Below, piece after piece: positions 1 to 7,348 of a stretch of DNA of 64,000 nt. Each line of letters starts with the position of its first letter. Position 1 is the first letter of the stretch. This DNA comes from Pseudanabaena sp. PCC 6802 (GTDB lineage Bacteria > Cyanobacteriota > Cyanobacteriia > Pseudanabaenales > Pseudanabaenaceae). Made by a program: the position numbers and the translations under genes. The notes beneath the pieces are model-generated. The model was not told the DNA's origin, did not search any database, and saw only the letters and a list, made by a program, of their open reading frames with translations. The stretch spans positions 4,371,793 to 4,435,792 of the forward strand of contig NZ_KB235914.1 of assembly GCF_000332175.1 (NCBI RefSeq). The letters are read 5' to 3'.

Positions 1-147
1 AAAAACCCCATTAATAAAAGTAAAGAGGTTTTCATTCAAAATTTGGGTGTAGGAGCGGCTGGTGGGGAGTTTGGCATCATTCCCCTGTCCTGCTGCCCTG
101 CGGGCAATTACTTCACTCTGAGTTAACCCCTGCAGCAGGTCAGACAT
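1..147 (-). CDS. P-type cation-transporting ATPase, N-terminus (partial, runs off left edge)
   Basis: The minus strand from 147 to the window edge reads 49 codons without a stop. The peptide opens MSDLLQGLTQSEVIARRAAG and continues with QGNDAKLPTSRSYTQIL and NENLFTFINGVF. This matches the cytoplasmic N-terminus of HAD-IC P-type ATPases of cyanobacteria: the GLT..EV..R...GQGN element followed by the first membrane approach (ENLFTFIN). The catalytic DKTGT and the membrane core lie outside the window. An in-frame ATG at 171 would add eight residues (MHKEIASP). Neither start has a clear Shine-Dalgarno sequence. Assignment rests on recognised N-terminal sequence only, so the transported ion cannot be given. 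Confidence 0.75.
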   Translation of the reverse strand, partial: MSDLLQGLTQSEVIARRAAGQGNDAKLPTSRSYTQILNENLFTFINGVF

Positions 148-294
148 GGGGCTAGCTATTTCTTTATGCATCGATACATTAGATACTATGTCAAGACTCA
201 GCAAGATGATTGCACATAAACATAAATTCTGCTAGGCAAGCACTCTGGTAAAATCCTAAAGGATCGTAAAGCCTATTTACGATTGTACGTACTG

Positions 295-394
295 TAGCTA
301 GAACTAACAGACTTAGAACGGGGTGCAGGGGTGGAATCCCTGTGTGGTGGCTATGCCCCCACATTCCCTGTCCTAACAGATGCATAGGGCTATA
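295..394. repeat. GC-rich dispersed repeat, copy R0
   Basis: The segment contains GGGGTGCAGGGGTGGAA, a run of CCCCC, CCTGTCCTAACAGAT and a terminal GGGCTATA. The same words in the same order occur at 39080-39168. It lies between the divergent P-type ATPase fragment and the HepT-like gene. The reading frame across it on the minus strand (191-385) looks like a by-product of the repeat, not a gene. The rest of 172-433 shows nothing I recognise. Confidence 0.6.
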
Positions 395-433
395 AGTAGA
401 ATGCTAGGAGAGCAAACTAAGGACTAATCGTTG

Positions 434-781
434 ATGAATATTCCCAATGAAAGACTAGAGAGCCACATTCAAGATATTTTAGAAGCGATCGACGCGACCG
501 AGTCGTTTATCAAGGGCATGAGCTTTAACGACTTTAGCCAGGATCAAAAAACAATTTTTGCTGTAGAAAGATCTGTAGGTATAGTTGGCATGACTGCCAA
601 AAGGCTGCCCACAGACTTTATCGATCGCTATCCCGAAATCAACTGGCGCAACATCACGGGACTGGGCGATAAGCTGACATTTGGTGTGTTTGAGGTCGAT
701 TTAGGGGTGTTATGGGCTGCCACGCAGCAGGATCTTCCAAAACTCAAACAATTTATGACATCCCTGCTTTCTCAAGAGTAG
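434..781 (+). CDS. HepT-like (DUF86) protein lacking the catalytic motif
   Basis: This 115-residue all-helical protein has the layout of the HepT/DUF86 family, the RNase or AMPylation-target partner of MntA nucleotidyltransferases. The N-terminal half has LESHIQDILEAIDATESFI, and the C-terminal half has YPEINWRNITGLGD, then VFEVDLGVLW and DLPKLKQFM. In active HepT the segment after W-R-x-I-x-G-M is R-N-x3-H-x-Y. Here the aligned residues are G, D, F and V, so the R-x4-H-x-Y active site is gone. No MntA-like gene lies within the 430 bases upstream. ATG 434 is preferred to the overlapping TTG at 431. It is either a non-toxic relic or a protein repurposed for binding. Confidence 0.7.
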   Translation: MNIPNERLESHIQDILEAIDATESFIKGMSFNDFSQDQKTIFAVERSVGIVGMTAKRLPTDFIDRYPEINWRNITGLGDKLTFGVFEVDLGVLWAATQQDLPKLKQFMTSLLSQE

Positions 782-803
782 AGATCGCAGCTAACTGCAC
801 AAC

Positions 804-2009
804 TTAACGAACTACTCGTACGATTGTGCCGGGTGACACCTTGCTAAATAGTTCTTTAATATCTTCGTTATACATGCGAATACAGCCATGCGATACCGCC
901 TGTCCCACCGACTGGCGGTTGGGCGTGCCGTGGAAGCCAGACCAATCTTTGCCGTTTGTCCAAAAGCCAATCCAGTAAAGACCGAGGGGGTTATCGGGCG
1001 CACCACCTTTAATCACGTCCCCTGTAAAGGGATTTTTCCAATTGGGGCGTTCTGCCATTTGCTTGACCCTATGGGTTCCCGTGGGAGTCTCCCAGCCAGC
1101 ACGACCGACCGCAACGGGGTAGGTTTTCAGCTTTTTATCACCTTGAAAAGCAGTTACTTTGCGCTGGGTCAGATTAATTTCTAGCAGAGTCACCTGGCTG
1201 ACACCAAGATTGCTGACATCTTGAGAAGCAGCAGGGGTAGCTGCATAGTTAAAGGCAATTTTAGGCAATTGTCCTTGGTAAGCCAGGGCTTGATAAATCA
1301 ATGCTGCTAGCTCAGCGCGACTGATTGAGCGATTGGGGTTGAGCGTAGCGGGATCGGGATAGTTGACTATGATGCGACGATCGCTCAGTGCCGCCACCTG
1401 ATCCACGGCATATTTGGGTACTTCTGCGCCATCTGTATAGATAGAGGCGAGGAGTTGGCCGCGATCGCGTTTGGGATTTATGGTCAGATCCAGACCGTTG
1501 GCGATCGCCACAAACGCCTGCGTCCTTGTCACGTATTCATTCGGCAAAAAAAGCTGCCCTTGTCCTGAGAGGAAACCACCCTCATAGGCTTTAGCGATCG
1601 CGGCTGCCGCCCAGTGGTTAGGAGGAACATCGGCAAACTGGACGGCATGGCGATATTTGTTTTGGTAGGGAAAGGTTTGTTGCAGAATTACGGCAAACTG
1701 GGCGCGGGTGATGGGCTGATTGGGGCGAAATTCACTACCAGCGGCGGCAGTAATTAATCGGTGTACTGCCAAACCATCGATGAATGGCCTAGCCCAATGG
1801 TTTTGCGTATCGGAAAAATTAGGGTTTCGCGCTATTAACCGTTGATGGGGGGCTACTTGACTGGCAGGATTTGGCTCGTAGTTTGCCGCTGCTAAGCCTG
1901 CCGATGCCAAAGTACTCAGCACTAACGCACCCAGCGTAAATGGGATTGAGAAGCGCGATTTCGTTCCGAATGCCTTCGGCCACCAGGAATATTCCACCAC
2001 GTTTGCCAT
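804..2009 (-). CDS. SLH-domain L,D-transpeptidase (YkuD family)
   Basis: The 401-residue exported protein likely acts on peptidoglycan. A hydrophobic segment at about residues 20-42 serves as signal or anchor. Three S-layer homology units follow (about 65-245; for example FADVPPNHW...YEGGFLSG and ITRAQFAVIL), which bind the cell-wall polymer. The C-terminal YkuD domain (about 270-401) carries the signature SHGCIRM with nucleophile Cys376, and His360 in GFHGTP. This family forms 3-3 cross-links or anchors proteins to peptidoglycan. Fusion of SLH to YkuD is known in cyanobacteria. It is transcribed alone, convergent with the HepT-like gene. Confidence 0.9.
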   Translation of the reverse strand: MANVVEYSWWPKAFGTKSRFSIPFTLGALVLSTLASAGLAAANYEPNPASQVAPHQRLIARNPNFSDTQNHWARPFIDGLAVHRLITAAAGSEFRPNQPITRAQFAVILQQTFPYQNKYRHAVQFADVPPNHWAAAAIAKAYEGGFLSGQGQLFLPNEYVTRTQAFVAIANGLDLTINPKRDRGQLLASIYTDGAEVPKYAVDQVAALSDRRIIVNYPDPATLNPNRSISRAELAALIYQALAYQGQLPKIAFNYAATPAASQDVSNLGVSQVTLLEINLTQRKVTAFQGDKKLKTYPVAVGRAGWETPTGTHRVKQMAERPNWKNPFTGDVIKGGAPDNPLGLYWIGFWTNGKDWSGFHGTPNRQSVGQAVSHGCIRMYNEDIKELFSKVSPGTIVRVVR

Positions 2010-2084
2010 TTGAAATCTTGCAATTAAATTCTAAGCAGTATGTATACCATATTAGTTATTCGATAATTAGCTATTCGATAAATA

Positions 2085-2141
2085 CCAATTGGGGTAATCC
2101 CCAGCGGCGGTACGCATCCCGAAGGGAATCGCCCCAATTGG
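2085..2141. repeat. Inverted repeat with 10-bp perfect arms
   Basis: CCAATTGGGG at 2085-2094 pairs exactly with CCCCAATTGG at 2132-2141. The loop contains a second small dyad, ATCCCGAAGGGAAT, of a type common as dispersed palindromes in cyanobacteria. It could fold as a cruciform or a transcript stem. A mobile palindromic element is the likeliest explanation. Confidence 0.65.
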
Positions 2142-2186
2142 CGTAGAACCAGAAGCATCCTGAGTGTTAGCGCAGAGGGGCTAAAA

Positions 2187-2273
2187 ATGGTCGCCAATTT
2201 AGAACCGCAATATTTAACTCCTGAAGCATATTTGGTGTGGGAAGAACTTCAACCCGCACAAGCACGAGAATAG
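2187..2273 (+). pseudogene. Uma2-family endonuclease, N-terminal stub
   Basis: ATG 2187 opens a 28-codon frame, MVANLEPQYLTPEAYLVWEE followed by LQPAQARE and a stop at 2271-2273. The LTPEAYL.WEELQ element is the standard N-terminus of Uma2 (DUF820) proteins, which are normally about 180-250 residues. Everything after the first helix is missing, including the catalytic Asp/Glu core. Two longer Uma2 genes occur elsewhere in this window (20915 and 39184), so this is a relic of the same family. Confidence 0.65.
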
Positions 2274-2439
2274 GCACATGCACGCGCACCTAGCACAAGT
2301 ACGAACCAAACGCAGCGATCGCACGATCGCACGATCGTATAGACCTGGTGAAACCTATAGAAATGCCCTGGAGCGTTAAAATAATTAAGCTCCAAACTTG
2401 TCGAGCGTTCCTGCATTTCCCACAGCGAAACTTTGAGTC

Positions 2440-3927
2440 ATGACTACAAATAAGCCTGCAAACTTCGAGCCTGACTGGCAGCGATCGCCCTACGACGATC
2501 GCCCGCCCAAACTCAACTTACTCACGATGTTTCGGTTGGGTCTATTTCAACTGGGTTTGGGGATCATGTCGCTACTGACACTGGGATTGCTCAATCGCAT
2601 CATGATCAACGAGTTAACCATACCCAGTACTGTAGCAGCAGTCATGGTAGCGGTACCGTTATTTGTTTCACCAGTACGGATTTGGTTTGGGCAAATGTCT
2701 GATGCCAAACCCATTCTGGGCTACCATCGCACTGGCTATGTCTGGCTGGGAGCAGTCCTATTTTCTATCTCACTCTTCATAGCCGTACAGGTGATGTGGC
2801 AGTTTGGACTGAGTTTGCATAACAGCGCGTGGTCTTTTTCTACCTATGCCTGGGCTGGTTTACTAGGGCTGGTTTTCGCTATTTACGGCATTGCCATCAG
2901 TGCTAGCTCCACGCCTTTCGCCGCACTCTTGGTAGATATTACCGATGAAGAGGAAAGATCCAAGTTAATTGGGATTGTGTGGTCGATGTTGATGGTGGGG
3001 ATCGTGATTGGGGCAATTACCATGTCCAGGTTGCTGCCCTGCAGTACCGAAGAGCCAGCCGTAAAAACCATATCCCTATACGCTCGTCCTGAAAAGCTAG
3101 CATCTATACAGTCATCGGTTAATTTTGTTTGCGCTCTATTTCCGGCGATCGTCATGGGGCTGTCAGTAATTGCAACGGCTGGGATAGAGAAAAAATTTTC
3201 GCGCTTAAGTCAGCGTCTTCATGAGGCACGTCAAGTAGAGCGGGAGGATCGAATCTCGCTAGGACGAGCTATACGCGTTCTCACAGCTAATCGCCAAACC
3301 GGAATTTTCTTCACCTTTCTCCTGATCATGACAATTAGCTTGTTTATGCAGGATGCGATCTTAGAACCATATGGGAAAGATGGGTTTGGCATGGGTATCT
3401 GCGCCACCACGCAGCTTAATGCGTTTTTTGGCATTGGCACGTTGCTGGGAATTAGTGGTAGTGGTTTTTTACTAGTACCGCGCATTGGCAAGCAAAATAC
3501 GGCTAAATACGGCTGTCTTGCCTGTGCCGGCACCTTTATCCTGTTAATTTTCGCTGGTACTACTAGCAATCCCAATATTTTGAAGTCAGCCTTGCTAATA
3601 TTTGGTCTGGCTTCAGGTGTGACAACAACTGGAGCGATTAGTCTAATGCTAGATCTAACCGCTGTCGCTACGGCAGGTACATTTATTGGGGCATGGGGGC
3701 TGGCGCAGGCACTGGCGAGGGGTCTGGCAACTGTCGCTGGCGGCGCAGTTTTGGATATCGGAAGATCGCTATTTACCACTCCCGTTTTGTCCTATGGCCT
3801 GGTGTTTTTGACACAGGCGATTGGGATGTTACTAGCAGTGTTTCTGTTAAAGAATGTGGACGTGGCAGAGTTTCAGAGCAGTGCCAAGACTGCCATTTCC
3901 CAGATAATTGCTAACGAGTTAGACTAG
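2440..3927 (+). CDS. BCD (PucC) family MFS transporter
   Basis: The 495-residue membrane protein belongs to the PucC/BCH2 branch of the major facilitator superfamily. This branch is linked to bacteriochlorophyll or chlorophyll delivery and antenna assembly. The N-terminal block LLNRIMINELTIPSTVAAVM, then PLFVSPVRIWFGQMSDAKPI and LGYHRTGYVWLG, is diagnostic: the family places R-I-M-I-x-E-L-x-V-P and P-x-R-x-x-x-G-x-x-S-D here. About twelve hydrophobic segments follow, with a charged central loop (residues ~250-285). ATG 2440 is the first start. It is the only gene of its unit apart from the small downstream gene. Substrate is inferred from family, not shown. Confidence 0.85.
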   Translation: MTTNKPANFEPDWQRSPYDDRPPKLNLLTMFRLGLFQLGLGIMSLLTLGLLNRIMINELTIPSTVAAVMVAVPLFVSPVRIWFGQMSDAKPILGYHRTGYVWLGAVLFSISLFIAVQVMWQFGLSLHNSAWSFSTYAWAGLLGLVFAIYGIAISASSTPFAALLVDITDEEERSKLIGIVWSMLMVGIVIGAITMSRLLPCSTEEPAVKTISLYARPEKLASIQSSVNFVCALFPAIVMGLSVIATAGIEKKFSRLSQRLHEARQVEREDRISLGRAIRVLTANRQTGIFFTFLLIMTISLFMQDAILEPYGKDGFGMGICATTQLNAFFGIGTLLGISGSGFLLVPRIGKQNTAKYGCLACAGTFILLIFAGTTSNPNILKSALLIFGLASGVTTTGAISLMLDLTAVATAGTFIGAWGLAQALARGLATVAGGAVLDIGRSLFTTPVLSYGLVFLTQAIGMLLAVFLLKNVDVAEFQSSAKTAISQIIANELD

Positions 3928-3959
3928 TCAGTAGCAAGAGGTACAGGAGGTCATAGATC

Positions 3960-4313
3960 GTGCTACCAACTCTACGCTTAGTTCGCCCCTTAAAAACACT
4001 GCGTACTCTCCAAACAGTTAAACGATTTCCCCACGATTTGGGTGCGTACTTGCGATCGACGGGCAGTTACCAACATTTTATCAACCCCGCTCGCGTGAGT
4101 GCAATGCGATCGATTGGTTGGGCAAGCGGCACAATGCTGCTCCTTGATGCTTACCTGCCCGATGGTCGTAGAACTAAGGCGCGCCTGTATTGCAAAAACT
4201 TTGATATATTGCATAAAACTCGCCTCATTTTGGAAAACGGCGAACTATTACCAGTGCAGTTGGGGTTTCAGATCGCGCGATCGCAGTGGAGTCTAATTCC
4301 CTCGATCCTGTAG
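3960..4313 (+). CDS. Conserved cyanobacterial protein of unknown function
   Basis: This 117-residue basic protein has no domain I can name. It starts at GTG 3960, supported by AGGAGG at 3945-3950 nine bases upstream. It begins 32 bases after the PucC-like gene, so the two are probably co-transcribed. The sequence has an arginine- and leucine-rich N-terminus, then YLRSTGSYQHFINPARVSAM and a C-terminal half of likely beta-strands (LILENGELLPVQLGF). There is no signal peptide or membrane segment. Its 3' end overlaps the convergent gene by 21 bases. Function unknown. Confidence 0.65.
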   Translation: MLPTLRLVRPLKTLRTLQTVKRFPHDLGAYLRSTGSYQHFINPARVSAMRSIGWASGTMLLLDAYLPDGRRTKARLYCKNFDILHKTRLILENGELLPVQLGFQIARSQWSLIPSIL

Positions 4314-4526
4314 TGGGGAATTCCCGTCTTTGACCGACTCGTGTAGTCCTAATGCCTGCCTAAGTACTGATTCGACAAAATAAGATTCGCTCCAATCTGC
4401 TTCCTTAGCCCTCAGCCGAAGCTGTTCGATTACTTCGGGCGAAAGCGTAAACCCCTTAACTCTTTTCTTTGACTCAGGGGCAAGGGGGAGCCGCCCCGCC
4501 CCCTGACGACTACCACCTCTAGGCAT
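4293..4526 (-). CDS. Small ribbon-helix-helix-like protein
   Basis: The 77-residue protein starts MPRGGSRQGAGRLPLAPESK. Then comes KRVKGFTLSPEVIEQLRLRA and a second helix, ADWSESYFVESVLRQALGL. A basic strand, helix, turn and helix order fits small RHH DNA-binding proteins, and the GGSRQGAGR start is common among plasmid/phage-like regulators in cyanobacteria. Its ATG overlaps the stop of the upstream coiled-coil gene by one base (TAATG), implying translational coupling. The 5' part runs through a GC-rich stretch. DNA binding is inferred, and no partner is evident. Confidence 0.55.
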   Translation of the reverse strand: MPRGGSRQGAGRLPLAPESKKRVKGFTLSPEVIEQLRLRAKEADWSESYFVESVLRQALGLHESVKDGNSPLQDRGN

Positions 4527-4969
4527 TATTTACCCCCTGGGAAGAATGCTAGTACACCAACACACAAGTTTTGGAGGGGGTGGAGGGAGTGAAACCCCCT
4601 TCTGGGGGCTTTGCCCCCATTCCCCCATGTTGCAAAATTTATGATTTGCAACACTAGCTTGGCAATAACCCCTATCGCTGCAACAAATAACCACCCAAAA
4701 AAAGTCCAGAAACGGTTATCTTGCGATCGCATTTGCAGCTTGATATCGGCAATCTGGGAATCAGTACTTTTCTTAAATTCGGCAATCTGATTTTCTAAAG
4801 AGTTAAACCTTTGGTCGATGGTATTGAACCGCTCGTCTGTCTTAGCGATATGGATTTCAAGTTTTTTATCCACAGCTTCTATTTTCTTGTCTAAAGCCTC
4901 TATCTTGCTGTTCAATCCCAAAAGCAAGTCGCGGATTTCCCTAATATCGGTATCAGTTGCTTGTGCCAC
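4526..4969 (-). CDS. Coiled-coil membrane-anchored protein with repeat-derived tail
   Basis: This 147-residue protein has a long heptad coiled coil (about residues 10-85: LNSKIEALDKKIEAVDKKLE and DQRFNSLENQIAEFKKSTDS). One transmembrane helix follows (about 92-113, FWTFFGWLFVAAIGVIAKLV). Such small coil-plus-TM proteins are common and uncharacterised in cyanobacteria. The last ~30 residues (from WGNGGKAPRRGFHSLH) are encoded by a GC-rich repeat at 4545-4625 and have no coil or membrane character. The ancestral protein probably ended near INFAT. Upstream of the 77-residue gene and overlapping it by one base. Confidence 0.6.
   Translation of the reverse strand: MAQATDTDIREIRDLLLGLNSKIEALDKKIEAVDKKLEIHIAKTDERFNTIDQRFNSLENQIAEFKKSTDSQIADIKLQMRSQDNRFWTFFGWLFVAAIGVIAKLVLQIINFATWGNGGKAPRRGFHSLHPLQNLCVGVLAFFPGGK
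4545..4630. repeat. GC-rich hairpin repeat inside a coding sequence
   Basis: The stretch holds GGAGGGGGTGGAGGGAGTG, CCCCCTTCTGGGGG and GGGGGCTTTGCCCCC, which fold into tight hairpins. GC-rich words of the same character occur in the repeats at 18751, 32058 and 39080. It is read through as the tail of the coiled-coil protein. Confidence 0.55.
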
Positions 4970-5172
4970 GATTTTGTCTACATTGCTACCTTTGCTATTT
5001 TAGCTCTTTAGAAAAAAATATCATATTTTTCAAAGATTTGGGGGATCGATTGCCTGTTTTGCGTCGCGCGATCGCCTTGGCGTATCGCAATCATGATAAA
5101 AATTAGAGATTCTGGGTAACATAAGTAATCAAGTTAACAAAACTAACCCAAACTAACTTACATATTTAGCTA

Positions 5173-6321
5173 ATGTTAAAGATAGCCGTCGGTCACAGCA
5201 ACGATCCCGATTCGCTGGAAGCTGTAAATGAGGTACTCGAACAGTGCCAAAACTCTCTATCTGGCGAGATACCCCAAGCAGGTATTTTATTTGCTGCCTT
5301 TGACTTCGACCACGAGTTAATTTTACATCGCATTAATGAGGTATTCCCAAATATCGAGCTGATTGGCGGTACGACCGACGGCGAACTATCCTCAGTATTA
5401 GAATTCCAACTAGATTCCATCACCCTGATGCTATTTTGTGCTGATGATATTGAGATTCGTGCTGCCGTGGGTCGAGATGTTTCTAAAGACCCGTTCGCGA
5501 TCGCTCAGCAAACAATTGAAACGGCAAAACAGGCGATCTCAGCACCGCTTAAATTTTGCATTGCCACTCCCGAAAGCATCACGACAAATTCATCCGCGAT
5601 TTTAAATGGATTAAAGTCGGGCTTGGGTTCCATTCCAGTTTTTGGTGGAGCGACCGCAGCGCAAAGGAACGGAACGAGCGACTACCAATTTTTCAAGACT
5701 GAGGTTCTGAGCGACTCCGTACCAATTTTACTATTTGCTGGTAACGTCCTCTTCTCTCACGGGATCGCAGGTGGGTGGCATCCCATTGGCAAACGCGGTG
5801 TCGTCACTAAAGTTGAAGGCAACACCGTCTACGAGATTGACTCTAGACCCGCGTTAGAGTTCTATCAATATTATTTTGATACTTTTGCCACTGACGCTGC
5901 GTATCCCCTAGCTGTATTTCCACCAGGTGAAGATAAGTTTTTCCTCCGAGGCTCGCCCACCTACGATCCAGAACTGGGAAGTCTGAGAACTTCAGGTGAA
6001 ATACCTCTGAATTCAGTCGTTCAAATTGCTGAAGCAGAGCAGGCGGACATTCTAGCTGCCTCCAGGACTGCCTTCGATCGCGCTTGGGAAACCTACCCCG
6101 GTCAGGAGCCTGCTGCTGCTTTAATTTTCTCGTGTTGTTGGCGGCGCTGGATATTGGGTTCGCGCATCAGTCAAGAGTACGAGGATATCGCCAGGAGCCT
6201 GCATCAAAAACTGGAAATCTGCGGCTTTTACACCTATGGTGAAATTGCTCCCATGCAAGAAAACGGTCAATCTTTCTTTCACAACATCACCTTTGTCACT
6301 TTACTACTTGGCAATCGATAG
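5173..6321 (+). CDS. FIST-domain small-molecule sensor protein
   Basis: The 382-residue soluble protein consists of FIST-N (about residues 25-215) and FIST-C (about 220-365). These domains are predicted to bind small ligands such as amino acids and are usually found with signal transduction modules. Visible family features are the start MLKIAVGHSNDPDSLEAV, the motif IGGTTDGELSS near residue 64, FGGATAAQRN near 160, and the C-terminal GFYTYGEIAPM followed by HNITFVTLLL. It has no kinase or output domain of its own. The stop is three bases before the start of a histidine kinase, so the sensor and transmitter are separate chains of one operon. Confidence 0.9.
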   Translation: MLKIAVGHSNDPDSLEAVNEVLEQCQNSLSGEIPQAGILFAAFDFDHELILHRINEVFPNIELIGGTTDGELSSVLEFQLDSITLMLFCADDIEIRAAVGRDVSKDPFAIAQQTIETAKQAISAPLKFCIATPESITTNSSAILNGLKSGLGSIPVFGGATAAQRNGTSDYQFFKTEVLSDSVPILLFAGNVLFSHGIAGGWHPIGKRGVVTKVEGNTVYEIDSRPALEFYQYYFDTFATDAAYPLAVFPPGEDKFFLRGSPTYDPELGSLRTSGEIPLNSVVQIAEAEQADILAASRTAFDRAWETYPGQEPAAALIFSCCWRRWILGSRISQEYEDIARSLHQKLEICGFYTYGEIAPMQENGQSFFHNITFVTLLLGNR

Positions 6322-6324
6322 GGT

Positions 6325-7311
6325 ATGACATCTCAAGATAGCGAAGTTACACTTAAGCAACTCCAAAAAGAACTCCGAATTCTCAAAAAGAAGCTGGAGC
6401 GTACCGAGTTGGATAGAGATAGGTTGGAGGAAACCAACCAGAAAAAAGAAAGCTTGCTGAGAAGAGCGATCTGCGATCTGCAAGACAATCAGAGCATTCT
6501 CGAAAACAGAAATGCCGATTTAGAAAGCGCCTTTAACGAACTCCAGAGAACCCAGGATGAGTTAGTGGAAGCTAGAAAGATGGCATCGCTGGGCGGTCTT
6601 GTGGCGGGAGTGGCGCACGAAATCAACACGCCAGTTGGCACCAGTATTACGCTGGCTTCAATCCTCATAGACGAAACCAGGTTGCTGCAAGCCGCAATTG
6701 CCGCCAAACAACTCAAGCAATCAACCCTCAATAATTACCTGGAAATTGCTCAGGAAAGCGCGAGTTTAATTTTGAGTAATTTAAACCGCGCCGCAGAGCT
6801 AGTACAAAGCTTTAAACAGGTGGCAGTGGATCAGGCCATCCAGGAACATCGCACGTTCAGACTCAAACAGTATCTAGAGGAAGTGGTCGTTAGTCTTTCA
6901 CCGCGATTTAAGCATACGGCGCATACCGTCAGAATCAAAGGCGATGAATCCATCTCGATCCACAGCTATCCGGGCGCGATCGCTCAAGTAGTGACAAACC
7001 TGATCGCAAACTCACTAGTTCATGCCTACCCCAATAACCAGAGCGGGCAACTGTGCCTTGAGGTAACGCAGCAGGGAGATCGAGTAATTATTCAGTATGA
7101 TGACGATGGCTGTGGTATTTCAGCAGAGATTTTGGGTAAGATATACGAGCCGTTCTTTAGCACTGCTCGCGATAAGGGGGGCACAGGGTTGGGGTTGAAT
7201 ATTGTCTATAACCTGGTCACGCAAAAATTGCAAGGAAAAATTGAGGTGCGCAGTCAAATAAATAAAGGCACGCAATTCGAGATCGCGCTCCCTTTAGCGA
7301 TAAACGATTAA
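6325..7311 (+). CDS. Sensor histidine kinase, soluble
   Basis: The 328-residue kinase has no transmembrane segment. Residues ~8-85 form a charged coiled coil (LQKELRILKKKLERTELDRD). The dimerisation/phosphoacceptor domain carries VAGVAHEINTPVG with His98. The catalytic ATPase domain has the N box NLIANSLVHAY (~224), DDDGCGIS (~260) and GGTGLGLNI (~286). The HEINTPVG form of the H-box is typical of cyanobacterial hybrid-type kinases. It starts three bases after the FIST gene and precedes the REC-GGDEF gene by 37 bases. Inference: ligand sensing by the FIST protein is relayed through the coiled coil. Confidence 0.92.
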   Translation: MTSQDSEVTLKQLQKELRILKKKLERTELDRDRLEETNQKKESLLRRAICDLQDNQSILENRNADLESAFNELQRTQDELVEARKMASLGGLVAGVAHEINTPVGTSITLASILIDETRLLQAAIAAKQLKQSTLNNYLEIAQESASLILSNLNRAAELVQSFKQVAVDQAIQEHRTFRLKQYLEEVVVSLSPRFKHTAHTVRIKGDESISIHSYPGAIAQVVTNLIANSLVHAYPNNQSGQLCLEVTQQGDRVIIQYDDDGCGISAEILGKIYEPFFSTARDKGGTGLGLNIVYNLVTQKLQGKIEVRSQINKGTQFEIALPLAIND

Positions 7312-7348
7312 ACTGTATCAGATTGTACCTGTTGAGTCATGTTTTAGG

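Larger units (their letters stand above)
2010..2439. other. Intergenic region with inverted repeat and gene stub
   Basis: This 430-base gap lies between divergent genes. It holds a large inverted repeat (2085-2141) and a 28-codon Uma2 N-terminal stub (2187-2273), each listed separately. Overlapping CGATCGCA words occur around 2316-2338. A weak bulged hairpin (GGAGC...GCTCC) lies near 2370-2393, upstream of the PucC-like gene. No RNA gene was recognised. Confidence 0.5.

Noticed and set aside
3231-3779. 182-codon open frame antisense to the PucC-like gene
   Set aside because: It is proline/alanine-rich, has no family resemblance and lies wholly inside a well-supported gene; it is a shadow frame.
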